Positions 10,470 through 22,027 of a stretch of DNA of 64,000 bases are shown piece after piece (the stretch's first letter is position 1; each line of letters starts with the position of its first letter). Location: assembly GCA_029168955.1 (NCBI GenBank), contig JAPDOI010000274.1, forward strand, positions 744,001-808,000. Direction: 5' to 3'. The notes under the pieces are model-generated. The model was given only the letters and a program-made list of their open reading frames with translations, had not been told where the DNA came from and did not search any database. This stretch comes from Aplectana chamaeleonis. Its lineage: Eukaryota; Nematoda; Chromadorea; Rhabditida; Cosmocercidae. Both the position numbers and the translations under genes were made by a program.

Positions 10470-11548
10470 AGGCAGTGTTCACGGTAATCTTCAGTTTTGA
10501 GATTCTTCGCTAGATTAAATAAGTGGCCCCCGGGTAGAGCCAAAACACCGTAGAAATTGGGAAAAACGCACCAGAAGTACACGAAATCCTCTTCTCTCAC
10601 CCCGCCTCTTTACTCTCACAGGAACTGCTTGTTCTGACACTGAAATCTTTTGTGGACCCGCATTTTGCAATTCTCAACTCTCTATTGTTCCGTTCTTTCC
10701 TTAGGGTCCTAACTACATAATCCTGCTTTGCATGAAAATATTCTTCGATTTTCGATTGTCCCAATTTTTCACCGGTGACAACCACCGTTGAAGAAACGGG
10801 ACGAAAAGCTACCCAGGAGCCGCAAAACGGCTTAGAAAAGTGGGCAAAACCCGCCATTGTGGGCAAGCCCGCCCCTCGACGTGAACAAAGGAACACTCGA
10901 ATTCGTGGGTTAAGCGTTGGTTTCCGATCAAAAGCCCCGTTCTTTCCTTCATTCTCAACTTCTCTCTTTACTCAGGTCAGCTCGCATACATTGGCTGCAA
11001 AAGAAGGAAGTTACAAGCCTCGGACAACTCGTCCACGATGCTTCCCTACCTCAATTTTTGAGGAACCATAACTCCATTCACGGAAGGTCTTGTACGATTC
11101 CAGAAGCATCATTGGAATCAGAATGGGACCGGTTTCAAGATAGGCAAAAAAACAGAAAAGCGATTTTTATCGGGAACACTGCCTTCAAGTATCACCCCGC
11201 CTCTTAAGTATCACAGGAAGTGTCTGTTGTGACAATGAAATCTTTTGTGGACCCGTCCATAGCAATTCTCTACTCTCTATTGCTCCGTTCCTTCAATAGG
11301 GCCCCAACTAATCCTGATTGGCATAAAATATTCTTCTATTTTCGATTGACCCAGTTTTCCACAATTGACAACCACCATGAACATGTTCATCCAACGGGAC
11401 AACTAGTCCATGTTATAGAATAATGACTCTGAAATACGACGTTTTAATGCGTTTCTCGCCGTTTCTTCGTAATTTCGGTTACACTTGGTGTCCAACGCAT
11501 TGTTTTATGTGAAAAACTCGGGGAAGAAAATCGTCGTAAACACTGCCT
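10470..11548. mobile_element. Chimeric TTAA-family element
   Basis: The ends are AGGCAGTGTTCACGG and its complement, with TTAC on the left and TTAA on the right. The first ~315 bases match A-type elements (as at 49270). Positions about 10787-11196 match the 3' half of B-type elements (as at 28509-28994) and end in their own terminus GGGAACACTGCCTTCAAG. Then A-type sequence resumes and repeats a segment already present at 10600-10650. It looks like a B-type end joined into, or recombined with, two A-type pieces. Confidence 0.7.
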
Positions 11549-11552
11549 TTAA

Positions 11553-11860
11553 GATGGCTTGTGTATTACGCATGTAACGATCAAGCGTACTCAAACGAAC
11601 TTTTTGGAATCATGAGAAATAATTTATTAGGAGAAGAAAAAACGTGGGCGCTTAAACGTTCTGAGCGAAAATGAACCGTATTCGTTTACTCCTTGAAATA
11701 AAGTGATGTTGAAAGCGGTAAAAGTCGTTTTCTCGCTCTCTTTTTGTACCAAACCCTGCCACACTTTGGCTTTCGAGGATAAAAAATATCTGCAGTCCAG
11801 CTGCGGTGGCGGCTATGGAGTGAAGTCAATAATAATTGTTAACGTTGCGAACCCGCTAGG
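11553..11860. other. Unassigned stretch
   Basis: No repeat partner or coding signal was recognised between the TTAA element and the large palindrome. Confidence 0.4.
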
Positions 11861-12796
11861 TACCCTCTGCTTCCCCACAGCTCGCACTAAGTTCGGCAGC
11901 AGTTTGGAATGCGTTCCGTGTGTGCGCTGCGGTTCGCGGAACACTGTGCTGTTGGTGCCCGTTCAAGGGTGGCAGCCAGGTGCTGGTCAATCGATGTAAC
12001 GGGAATTATCGGTCGTCGTAATCATATGTTTTCCCCCACCGTCGACCGATTCCGGTGTTCTCGTTCTTCTATTCTTGGCTACTATTCCATATTCGATATT
12101 TTCTGCTTCTATTAGACCTCTGCCTACAATCAGGGTGAGTTTTTTTTCATTTCCATTGTTTATCGAAGTGATTAATTATTTATTAATTTATTTTTGTCCA
12201 TATAAACATTCTTCATCAACATTCAACAATTTAAAACTAAATGCTAAGGAAAAACATAATTAAGCAAATACATTAATAAGTAAGAAATTATTTATTCAAA
12301 ACAAAATTCTTGAATATCATTTTAACACTATTTGCCCTCTTCACTGAAGATTTTATCAAATAAATAATTATTTACTCATTAATGTATTTGCTTAATTATG
12401 TTTTTCCTTAGCATTTAGTTTTTTCAAACTGTTGAATGTTTATGAAGAATGTTTATATGGATAGAAAACAATAAATAATTAATTAATCACTCCGATAAAC
12501 AATGGAAATGAAAAAAAAACTTACCCTGATTGTAGGCAGAGGTCGAATAGAAGCAGAGAATATCGAATATGGAATAGTAGCCAAGAATAGAAGAATGAGA
12601 ACACCGGAATCGGTTGACGGTGGGGGAAAACATATGATTACGACGACCGATAATTCCCGTTACATCGATTGACCAGCACCTGGCTGCCACCGTTGAACGG
12701 GCACCAACAGCACAAAGTGTTCCGCGAACCGCAGCGCACACACGGAACGCATTCCAAACTGCTGCCGAACTTAGTGCGAGCTTTGTGCAGAGGGTA
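11861..12796. mobile_element. 936-bp palindromic (fold-back) element
   Basis: Two arms of about 430 bases are near-perfect complements, from TACCCTCTGC at 11861 to GCAGAGGGTA at 12796, with an AT-rich centre around 12300-12360. Both outer ends are TA, suggesting a TA target. The right TA is shared with the end of the adjacent Tc3-like element. The arms contain no convincing open frame (any frame is mirrored). Confidence 0.85.
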
Positions 12797-12952
12797 CACT
12801 GCGCGGCAAAACTATATGACATACCCCGATTTCCGCCGTTCTGGATTTGGCGTGGTCCGAGTCGAAAAACTGCAAATGCCAATCGACGCTACACCTCCGA
12901 AAACCCCCGTGTGCAAATTTTCATAACAATACGTGACATTTTACAAAGCCGG

Positions 12953-13663
12953 TACCGCTCAGATAAAAACAGCCCACTTCCCGCCGGCCAAGTCGGGCTA
13001 GTCGACTTCGCGCGGCCCCAATTCTGTGGGCGTGGCACAGCGCCCCACTTCCCGCTGACAGAGAGGTTTTACCTTCTTTCCGCGGAGTGTCGGCGGGCAG
13101 TCGGCTATTGCTGGGGGTCATCGAACACTCACTCATCGATTCCCTTTCTGATATCATCATTGCACCACCCACTAGAGTGGAGCCAATGAACAATTGACGA
13201 GCAGAGAACGCTGTGTTGAGACTCTTTTCAAAACCCGCGCTGTGTGCGACGCTGGCCTTGGGCAGGTGAACCACTGTCCGTTAATGGCATCTGCGAGTAG
13301 GAAGACTGCAAGAACCAGTGAGTGTAGGAAGCTTCCCCGTAGAAGCTCACTCCTTATTTGTCAAATGCAGTTCAAGATGAAATCCCCAGGAGCGGATTTT
13401 TCGAATTTTGTTAGGAGAGACCTTTATTTAAAGGGTGATTCTAAAATGTGCCGCAAAGCGCTTTCGGATTGTCTTCTGTCAGTCATCAGATTGGCCTTAA
13501 GGCGGTGGCAGAAGGGCCGCAGAGTGCGTGTTCACCGTATACGGGCAGTCAACGAAGCAGCGCTGCCGACTGCCCGCGGCCGATCTATTGGCCTTCCGCG
13601 GGAGGGGTTACGGGACGTCGGCTAGTGGTACCGCGGGAAGTGTGATGTCTCTATCTGAGCGGA
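12953..13663. mobile_element. Inverted-repeat element nested in the Tc3-like left end
   Basis: The stretch interrupts the left inverted repeat, which resumes after it. Its ends are CCGCTCAGATA (left) and TATCTGAGCGG (right), followed inward by CACTTCCCGC and its complement GCGGGAAGTG. The interior is GC-rich with no recognised protein. The target duplication is unclear. Confidence 0.6.
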
Positions 13664-14255
13664 AAGTGTCGAAATCGACCGATGCGAAACTATATGACAT
13701 AGCAGGCGAATCTTGGGAATTTCCTGAATCTTGTACCTAGCGATGAGAAAAGTCACATTTTCATGAAATCTATTAAACAATAGGTTCCTGCTCTTTATCT
13801 TCCAAAATGCCACGTGGAACCAGATTGATGGAATGCGAAAGAGCTCAGATTGATCTCGTGAGCCATATGGGCCTTAGTATTCGATCTATGAGCCAACGAA
13901 TTGGACGAACTCGAGGTTGCATTGCTCGATACATTGAAGATCCTGCTTTGTGCTTGCATAAAGCACGAAATGGGCGACTAAGGAAGCCAAACCACCGAGG
14001 GGAACGGGCAGTCGTGAAGCTGACATCGAACTCTGTGAGGTCCGCCAGCGAGATCAAGGCAGCTTTGGACCTGCGCGTGAACAAATCCACAATCCGGCGA
14101 ACTATTCGTAGGTCCCGAAACGTCATCTGCGAACTAACGAGAAATGCTCCACGCCTTCGGACAACCACAACAAATCGCGGCTCCAGTTCGCCCGTGTGAA
14201 CATGCAAACCGATTGGAAGAAGGTGGGTCCCCTCTTCACTCACTCACTCATCCCG

Positions 14256-17200
14256 TTAGCTGGCGTCTGGTGGAGCGGGATGCCCTCTCAACCAATACAC
14301 TGCTGTAGGTGCCATAGGAGCTCGTGCGGCTTGAACAATACGCTTCCAATCAAAACGGTTTGCAGCAACAAGTTTAGCGTTAAGGACACTGCACCGTTGA
14401 GTCTTCAGATCCTCTATATGTTTGAGCCATGTCTTCTTCGGGGCCGTTCGTTGAATTCTCCACGATGGTGGGTGCTTACGCCACAGCATACTGTATGGGA
14501 GACGGGTCGCGTCCATCCTACATACATGTCCGAACCATCGCAGTCTTGTTGTCTGCAGCTGTTCTCCGACCGTCGGTTGATTCATGCAGCTCTTCCGTAT
14601 ATCGTCGTTGCAAACATGATCACGAATCGTTATTCCAAGAATCTTGCGCAAACATCGCATCTGGAAGACTTCTAGCTTGACGAGGTCTGACTTTAGCAGA
14701 GTCCAGGTTTCCGAGCCGTATAGTAGTACGGGTATTATCAGCGCTCGGAACATTCGCACTTCAGTCTTCAGTGAAATGTTGTTTTTCTTCCACAAACACC
14801 AGCCAAGCGACGCAAACACACTAGACGCCTGCCCGATTCTGCTGCACACCTCTGCCGTAGCCGCAACTTTTCGCTCCTGCACTACCGACCCAAGGTATTT
14901 GAATTCCTTGGCCTGCTGAAGCTCAACTCCTTCAAACTGAACATATGCAGGCGACCCAACGGATGTCATGACCTTGGTCTTCTCCTGATTGATTCTTAAG
15001 CCGTAGGAGATTGCAATCAGTGCCATATCGCTTATCAAAGACGTTGTCTCCGCATCAGTATCCGTGAACACTACGCTGTCATCCGCGAACATCAAATCTG
15101 TGACGTACTCATTACTTCCGTATTGAACGCCTCTTCTGTTCTCTAAGACCTTCCTCATAATAGCGTCCACAACAGTATTAAAGAGCAGAGGCGAGACCAC
15201 ATTGTCTTGGCGAACTCCAGCGGTAACGGCAACTTCCTCGGACAACTGATCCCCAACGCGTACGGAACTGGTAGACCCTTCGTACGTTTCCTGGAGGAGC
15301 TTGACTATCTTTCTCGGTATGTGCTCGCTTTCAAGTGCTCTCCACAGCGCCGGCCAGTGAATACAATCGAACGCAGATTTGAAGTCTATAAATGTGATAA
15401 CGACACGCTTCCCAGAGCGAATTCTCTCTTCCATTAGCTGTCGAAGTGCGAAGATCTGATCACTGCAGCTTCTTCCTGGCCGGAACCCCGCCTGTTCTTC
15501 ACGACTGGTTTGCTCACGATGACGCTGAAGTCTGTTCTGAATAACCCTCAAGAAGACTTTGCCAACGATAGACAACAGACTGACCCCTCGGTAATTTTTG
15601 CAGTCCCTAGCATCACCCTTCTTGTGTATGGGCACGGTTGTGGCACGTTTCCAGGTAGCTGGTATTTTCTCAGACTGCCAGATAAGAGTAATCAGCCGAT
15701 GAAGTTGGCGCAGCAAGACGTCTCCGCCAGACTTGATGGCTTCCGCAGTGATTTTGTCCACTCCTGACGCTCTGCCGTTTTTCAGTGACTTTATCGCTGC
15801 CGTTAGTTCATCTACAGTGAGTTCTGAGTCGAGAACTGCATCTCCGGCCGCTTCAACTAGTGGTGGCTCGACAAGCGGTCCTTGCGGCGCTTCATGACTG
15901 TATAGTTCACTGAAGAACTGTCTCCATCGACGGAGGCGCTCGTCCACAGAGCGCACGAATGACCCATCTGCATTCCTGATACTATCGCTTGTTGGTTTCG
16001 TCCTTCCTCCGAGCCGCTTGAGTGTCCGATAGAGAGGTCGATAATCATGCCTGCTCGCAGACTCCTCCAAATCAGCAGCTACCTTATTCCAATACGACTC
16101 TCGTTCCATTTTCAATCTGCAACGAAGCTCTCTGCAGAGCTGACGATATCGATCGAAATCGGTCAATTTCGCTTTCTTCCTTTCTTCTATGAGATGTATG
16201 CATTCATCTGATATCCATGGCTGGATTCGCTTACGAGGGGCAGGACAAAGTGGCTCTGCACATTCTACGATGGTGGCTGCTATCTGCTGTTCTTGTTCAT
16301 CCACAGATGCATCGTCTGCCAACAGCGCAAACCGATTCGACAGTGCCATTTGGAATAACACCTTCGTCTCAGGTACCATCAAATGTGCCCAGTTGAATTG
16401 GCCTTTAGATGGCTCCTTAATCCTAGCTCGTACTCAGAAAATCGCAGCGTTCAATGTGTGTCGAATATGCAATCAACTCGAGTGACAACATCCATCGAAA
16501 GGCTCTATCGCAGGAGCGCGTACTGCAAACAGCAGCACGTGCTGCAAAATTTGATCGCAGAGGCACGTGCCGCAAATTTTTTTTTGCAGGAGCACGCGCT
16601 GCAAGGTAGTCCAGCGCTATCGTAGCAGCACACCGACACGCGAAGCGGACGGCCTACTGATATGCGAAGCGGCCAGCTCGCCGAGCACCATCTGGGGCCG
16701 CCCGCGGTCGGACGAGGCCTACAAAGGCTAGGCCGGTCAAGTACCATAAATTTGGGTACTTGAACCGGCGACGCTGCCGACATCTTAGTTCCGCCCCGAG
16801 AGCGCGTCGTATACTTTCCTTTTCTGCAAAATCGTTGTGTCATCGAGTTGAATGTGTACCATGCACGCATTGAACGTTGTATTTGTTTTAGCACGTGCTG
16901 CAATTTGAAGCACGATAGGAGCAAGTGCTCCCCTAGCAGCACATTCCCTGAGTGTGCTCGAAACTGCCTTGTCTTCGAGTTGAATTCATATTCGACACGC
17001 ATTGGATGCTGTGATTGCCTGAGTAGACGAAGCTTCACTACTGCACGTAGAAGGTAATGATCTGAACCACAGTCGGGTCCTCTCATTGCACGAACATCCT
17101 TGAGCGACGACCTGAAACGCGAGCTCATCAGCACGTAGTCTAACAAAGCTACGTCTCGTCCGGAAGGATTTCTCCACGTCAACTGATGCTTTCTGCGATG

Positions 17201-17778
17201 CTGGAAGTGACTGTTTCCATTAATGAGTCCATTGAAAGCTGCAAACGTGAGCAAGCGCAGACCATTGTCGTTCATGTCACCAACGCCAAATCGGCCCAAT
17301 ACTGCTTCCCAGCCCATTCTGTCTTTTCCAACATGTGCGTTAAAATCGCCTGCGACTAGAACAACGTCTCTCTTTGAAATCGTGTTCAGAACGTCCTGAA
17401 GCTGAGCGTAAAACGCGTCCTTGTCGGAATCCGGGCTAGGCTCCGTCGGCGCATGAACTGCCACAATATGTGTCCTTATAGTTCCTTTCAGCGTGAGGAC
17501 AGCGATTCTGCTAGAGATAGGCTCGAATGTCACAACGCTTCCAGCTGCTTTAAGTTCAGCATGAATCCAACGCCTTGATGGTGTCCGTCGCTACCGGAGT
17601 AGTACAGCACCATCCATTCTTGACTATCTGGCACCTGGACAGTCATTGTTCCACTTCCATTGATCCTCAATTCAGACAGGGCGGCAACCGATACCTTCGA
17701 CTTCAACAGTTCCCTGGCAATGATTCCTTTCTGCCCGACGTAATGCCCTGATCGCACATTCCATGCCGCGAACCGCAC
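14256..17778 (-). pseudogene. RTE endonuclease-reverse transcriptase, broken
   Basis: The minus strand from 17778 encodes an APE-type endonuclease: RFAAWNVRSGH, SELRINGSG, QGVGFMLN, then after a one-base frameshift near 17535, AGDFNAHVGKD, RNPSGRDVALLDYVLMS and GSDHYLLRA. A 593-bp insert (16433-17023) follows. The reverse transcriptase then runs open from 16382 to 14256: SGVDKITAEAIK, PIHKKGDARDCKNYRGVSLL, FIDFKSAFDCIHW, MFADDSVVF (catalytic aspartates at 15083-15078) and a C-terminal RWFGHVCRMD block. The usual RQGD before VVSPLLFN reads RQDN. The long intact reverse transcriptase suggests a fairly recent insertion; the frameshift and insert block full-length translation. Confidence 0.92.
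16433..17023. mobile_element. TA-inserted MITE inside the RTE element
   Basis: The ends are CTCAGAAAATCGCAGCG and, inverted, its relative CGCATTGGATGCTGTGATT-GCCTGAG, with TA at 16431-16432 and 17024-17025. Dropping the insert and one TA returns the RTE frame without loss of a codon, which proves the boundaries. The interior holds repeated GCAC-TGC motifs (near 16530-16610 and 16890-16950), a GC-rich block homologous to the complement of 38180-38310, and a degraded SL1-like segment at 16745-16766. Confidence 0.85.
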
Positions 17779-18847
17779 CTCCTTCTTCGGCGTTACCAGT
17801 CGTCCACTGTTCTGGCCAGTAGCATACTTGTCACCAACACCCTGGGTCCCCAGTGTTGGCGCATCGGCTGCCCCGGATGCGGTAGCCGTATCGCGTATTC
17901 CTATGAGACTCCATGGTTACCACCTTAGGTTTTCCAGCCCGTCGGTAGCATGGGGGGCCAACCCTCCTCCTTTCTCATCCGGGCTCTGGACCGGCAACGG
18001 CGGGTCCCCTCTTCAATCTTCATGTTAGACGATTTTTAGGGAAATAACTTCATAGATTGTTTTCTCGGACAAAAAAGTTCAACTTAAGGTCTGATGGATT
18101 CAATTCGTACTGGAGAGATCTGCGCAAGGACCCGCTCACGTTCTCTCGAAAAGGAACTTCGGAGGAGGAAGTTTGATTTGTTGGCCAGCATTCGGCTGGT
18201 TCCGCATGCTAGAATTTGCCTTCGTACCTTGCAGTATGAACTCTGCAGATTACCAGGGTGTGCTCCTGCCCTTTTTTTAGACGCCATCGCCTTGTATTCC
18301 AGCAGTACAATGCGTTCACTCATGTAAGCAGCTCGACGCTAGATTGGTTTCAGGCCCATCATGTCGATTTACTAGAGTAGTCCGCACATTCGCCGGGCTT
18401 TAACCCGTTGGAAAACTTGTGTGGTATACGTACCTCAACTGAAGGAAGCCGTGATTGCCGAGCGGGTCGCAATTAAAGGTGGCGCCCTCAAGAACTTAGT
18501 TAAAGGTAGGCCAAACAGATTTTTTCGACGTTACCCTGCGTCAGGGTAACTCCATTGACTATTGAATTCACGTTATTGATTGATATTAGAGTAAACGGAT
18601 TAGTACAGAGCCTGAAAAATTGAAGTTTTGGCTGTACCCTCTGCGATGTCATATAGTTTTGCATCGGTCAATTTCCACACATTCCGGTGCCAGCTTTCCG
18701 AAATTCGACGTGTTCTTATGAAATGTTGAATCCAGGGGTTCTTGAAGGTGCTGCGTCGATTGGCATTTGCAGTTTTTCTGCTTATTCCCCGCGAAATCCA
18801 GAATCACGAAAATTGGGGTATGCCATATAGTTTTGCCTCGCAGTGTA

Positions 18848-19357
18848 GCTATGGACTGCCTTATGTGAGCATTTTTTTGGGGTCTTCCAGAGCAAGTTTG
18901 GTGTATAGTTTTGGTTCTAAAAAACTTTTTAGTTTTTCTAATGTAAAGTTGTTAGAACCCGCTGAACATTCTGTCTAGGCAGTCTGAATAGAGCAAAATA
19001 CTCGTAGCTTACGTAAACATAAAGCCAACGACGAAATTCAAAACCATCTCGAAGATCCCGGATAAGCAAATTTAGCATTACCCTTTTTTCTAGAAACGCG
19101 AAATATGGGTAATGAGGACAATACGAGTACGCATTTTCAGAACTTCAATTCTGGGTATTGTATGAACTTCTCGATATAATCAAAAATTCTCGTTCTCGGA
19201 TTTTTCCTTATTCGGATCTAAATTGTAATATGTTGACTACACTTGACGCAGAATTCAATGCTGTATAGGATACACATTTTGAGTATGCTCGTTCACTGCT
19301 AGTCGGGCAGTCAGATTGCAAACGAAGAAAAACCTGTTATCTATTTTGTTGGTATAG
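18848..19357. other. Unassigned stretch
   Basis: AT-rich sequence between the Tc3-like element and a pair of hairpins. No gene or repeat was recognised. Confidence 0.4.
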
Positions 19358-19521
19358 TTAGGTCCGGTGCTTGATTCCTAAAGGAAAAACATTCAAATTC
19401 AAACCGAGGCGGTTTAAATCTCACCAGCGGCTGGCTGGTAATTACCAACCAGCCGCTGGTGAGATATGGTGGTGGTTTGAATTCAAATGTTTTTTCTGGA
19501 GGATTCAAGCTACGGACCTAA
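19358..19521. mobile_element. Palindromic element
   Basis: The arms run from TTAGGTCCGGTGCTTGAT to ATTCAAGCTACGGACCTAA and meet at CTGGTAATTACCAACCAG, so almost the whole 164 bases fold back. TCACCAGCGGCTGG pairs with CCAGCCGCTGGTGA at the core. Confidence 0.75.
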
Positions 19522-19525
19522 CCAT

Positions 19526-19644
19526 GGCTGGGATTCATGAACGCAAACCATGGGCTACAGTTGGGTTTGTCTCCAAAGATTGCGTACTATTTCTTCAGCA
19601 AACCCAAAGGTAGCCCATGGTTCGCCGTTCATGAATCTCAGTCC
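19526..19644. repeat. Second hairpin directly beside the first
   Basis: GGATTCATGAACG...AACCATGGGCTAC on the left pairs with GTAGCCCATGGTT...CGTTCATGAATCTC on the right around a 25-base loop. It starts four bases after the previous palindrome and is unrelated to it in sequence. Confidence 0.7.
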
Positions 19645-19697
19645 ATATCTATTTTGTTTTGCCAGCATAATCCGTGCTCGGGCTATAATTACACACA

Positions 19698-19792
19698 GTC
19701 GGCTTGGATCGCATAGTTACTTTGCTTTTCCCGTGTTTGCCAACTTTCAATAGAGAACGCAAAGTATCAATGCTATCTGTCCCGACTGCGGT
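19698..19792. repeat. Diverged copy of the palindromic 'gcgcaaactcgg' MITE
   Basis: It retains CGGCTTGGATCGC, ACTTTGC, GCCAACTTTCAATAGAGAACG and GCAAAGTATC, all in the order of the 3634-3779 family, but it is shortened and no longer a clean palindrome. Confidence 0.5.
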
Positions 19793-21364
19793 GTATCAGT
19801 CGGATGATTAAGAATGGCGGGAATTGTCGACTTTTTGTCAACTGAGGGAGCTGTCGTCGAGGAAACAACCGTGACGGGCATGCTCATGGCGTCTAGCTAG
19901 AGTTCTGAGTGCAGAGCTCTTTATAAATGCCCCAGACTATTTGTGCAACGATTTCGTCTCGATATTTTGCTCAGAGGTTACACTTTGGTTGAGAGATGCC
20001 CGAACATCACGTGAACCTCAGACAGGTGCTCGCTCTCGCCTTCGGATAAAATTCCGCATTCACAGCGCTCCCTCCCAACTCACGGCTCTGTTGAGGCGTC
20101 CAGAGAATGCGCTACCGCAGTTTTATTTCCGTCAAATATTGGCTTAATTGTATGATTCTTAGTCTTTTACCTCGTTTACCTTCAAAAGACGTAAGCTGTT
20201 CTAAACGCAATTCTGCTTGTGTTACTCAAATAGTTATTCGATAATTCTTCCTTCCGAAACTTGTGAACGATATCTGCGACAGCCCGCGATCTGTGGAAAA
20301 GCTACCGTTGAAATAAACAGTAATCTGTTTGAAACGCAGAGGTATTGGGTGGGTGTTCATTATCCCTTCGTTTTCATTGTCGACAGTTTTCGGCGCTTAG
20401 TACTTTCCGTTCCATAAATATACGAACTTTTGCAGAAACGTGCATTTCTCGGAAGATTTCTCCATTAAGATGTCCATTTTGCGCTTTATAGTGATAGATC
20501 GACTAGAAATGTGTAACATCTAATCATATCCAGACGTCAATGGAAACGCTCCGCTGTCTGTAACGAATTTTGAATGAGTTCGATTAGAATATATTCGAGT
20601 AATTTCGAATCGACAACCTGAAAACAGCCCAGGTAATACGAATATGAAGTCCGTTTCCGATTTTTCGAAATATTACTGAGCGTTTTGGAAGGTACAAAAT
20701 GTGCAACAAAACGACCGTTTTCAGCTTATAGCTTTTGTGAACAAGCAGCTCGGGGCGGGACACTAAGCAGTTTTACTATGGATGCCCAAGAGATACTAAA
20801 TGCAATCCGTTTTGCAGATGCTTTTGACGTTTTGAACACTTCCCTTGTGAGTGAGCGATAGTCTGTCCGAGTGGGACTGTCCGCCCACGCTGTCGGCGGG
20901 CGTATAGATTGGCCATCACGAAGGCATTTTTGGGCCTGTGTATCGATTAGCGATAATACCAGATAAATAGTGGATAATATCCCAGTCAGCTGTGTCTCAG
21001 GGCTGGAAGACTCGTCCGAAAAATACCTTTGCGACGGCCGCTCGACACACATGCCGACCGCGTGGGCGGCTATTCGGACGGACTTTATTACATGCGTATC
21101 GACTGGGGAGCCACAGACGTGCTCAGTCCAGCTACAAAAGGTGACTTTTTTTTACCCGATTCGCATGATGGAGATGCTTATCGACCGAGCTGGCTACAGC
21201 CGATCGGCAGACTATTGCGGGGGCCTACTAGAATGAACGGATGATAAAAATTACCTTACGCAGCCGAGGAATTTTGAATTCTGCTGGTCGCGACGAAGCG
21301 CCAAATGGTTTCGAATCTTTTAGAGCGAGCTTAGGCTCGCCAAATGATCTAAAAATCTGTTGAT
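19793..21364. other. Unassigned stretch with a fragment of a dispersed repeat
   Basis: Positions 20748-20812 (GCTCGGGGCGGGACAC, ATGCCCAAGAGATACTAA) match the end of the repeat family seen at 29304-29400 and 30912-30966. The remainder, including the GC-rich part 20850-21130, has no recognised gene. Confidence 0.5.
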
Positions 21365-21540
21365 GTAGTCAGGCCAGCCAAAATGATGGCTCCGAATTCC
21401 GAATAATATTCGAATGACACCATTTTCGAAGACCGATTATCGAATTGTGTTCGAATGGGGCGGTTTTAGAAATTCCCAATTCGAATAGGATTCGAGTGGT
21501 AATTAATCGAACGATCCGATTGCAAACTATCGAATTGGCA
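21365..21540. repeat. AT-rich array of TTCGAAT-type motifs
   Basis: ATTCGAAT, TTCGAATT and variants recur about eight times in 170 bases, like the terminal parts of the element at 23090-25321. It may be a remnant end of the same family; no boundary was found. Confidence 0.45.
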
Positions 21541-21750
21541 GAACTATTATCTGCGCGCACTCTCGCGAGGCCAACCTGCACCGTTCATCCGCCACAGGGG
21601 ACGTCAGGGATTGTCTACAGAATAGCTCCATCAGTGACGTTAGCTGCTATATCATGTCACGGCTAAAGGCCAAAACTTCGCTTCTTTGCTTCTGCTTGCG
21701 GTCTGGCTGCACCGTGGAGGGAATGCATGAACGCTACGAAGAGCCTATGC

Positions 21751-22027
21751 GCGCAGCGTCGAGCCACGGGACGGCCGGAAGTGCATGGCGTATATTGGTG
21801 TGTCGCGGACGTAAATTTACTTTCTACAGCAAACTCTATACCTAGCGGCATTTTTTTGTCGCATCAGTCGCTTTCTGGCATTTTTCGTCATCCCCAACAT
21901 CTCAATAATTGGAAGCAAACGCGACTGGGATGCGTGCGTAGTGTTTGCACTGGGAAGTGATTTTACGTCCGCGATACACTAATGTACGCCATGCACTTCG
22001 GGGCCTTCCCATGGCTCGACGCTGCGC
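21751..22027. mobile_element. Fold-back repeat with 65-base arms
   Basis: GCGCAGCGTCGAGCCA at the left pairs with TGGCTCGACGCTGCGC at the right, and GTGCATGGCGTATATTGGTG with its complement. The pairing continues to TCGCGGACGTAAA around a 145-base loop. Confidence 0.7.

Larger units (their letters stand above)
14239..18001 (-). mobile_element. RTE-type non-LTR retrotransposon with 14-bp target duplication
   Basis: GGGTCCCCTCTTCA is present at 14225-14238 and again at 18002-18015, flanking the element exactly. The 3' end (left side, minus strand) is a short tandem TGAG tail at 14239-14253, the microsatellite-like tail typical of RTE elements. The target lies inside the small intron of the Tc3-like transposase. 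Length is 3763 bp including a 593-bp foreign insert, so the element itself is about 3.2 kb, normal for RTE. Confidence 0.9.
13807..18530 (+). pseudogene. Tc3-type transposase pseudogene, two exons split by an RTE element
   Basis: Exon 1 (13807-14222) starts MPRGTRLMECERAQIDLV and has the paired-like helix-turn-helix region expected at the N-terminus (SMSQRIGRTRGCIARYI; VNKSTIRRTIRRS). A frameshift near 14170 precedes RLQFARVNMQTDWKK. A GTGGGT donor at 14223 and an ACTTCATAG acceptor ending at 18055 define an intron. Exon 2 resumes with IVFSRTKKFNL, then FNSYWRDLRK, a NFGGGS-like block, QQYNA and SPGFNPLENLCGI. Catalytic positions are lost: the aspartate of FSDE is replaced and QQDNA reads QQYNA. 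There are also at least two frameshifts and several stops. Family assignment rests on the overall order of these motifs. It cannot encode an active enzyme. Confidence 0.85.
12795..18847 (+). mobile_element. Tc3-like DNA transposon, interrupted by other elements
   Basis: The left end TACACTGCGCGGCAAAACTA (12795) and right end GCCTCGCAGTGTA (18847) form long inverted repeats of roughly 100 bases with TA at each outer edge. The motif GCAAAACTATATGACAT or a close variant occurs four times, at 12807-12822, 13684-13700 and in reverse at 18646-18662 and 18820-18836. Paired terminal and subterminal copies recall the multiple transposase-binding sites of C. elegans Tc3. Between them is a split Tc3-type transposase pseudogene. 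A MITE and an RTE retrotransposon account for most of the extra length. Confidence 0.8.
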
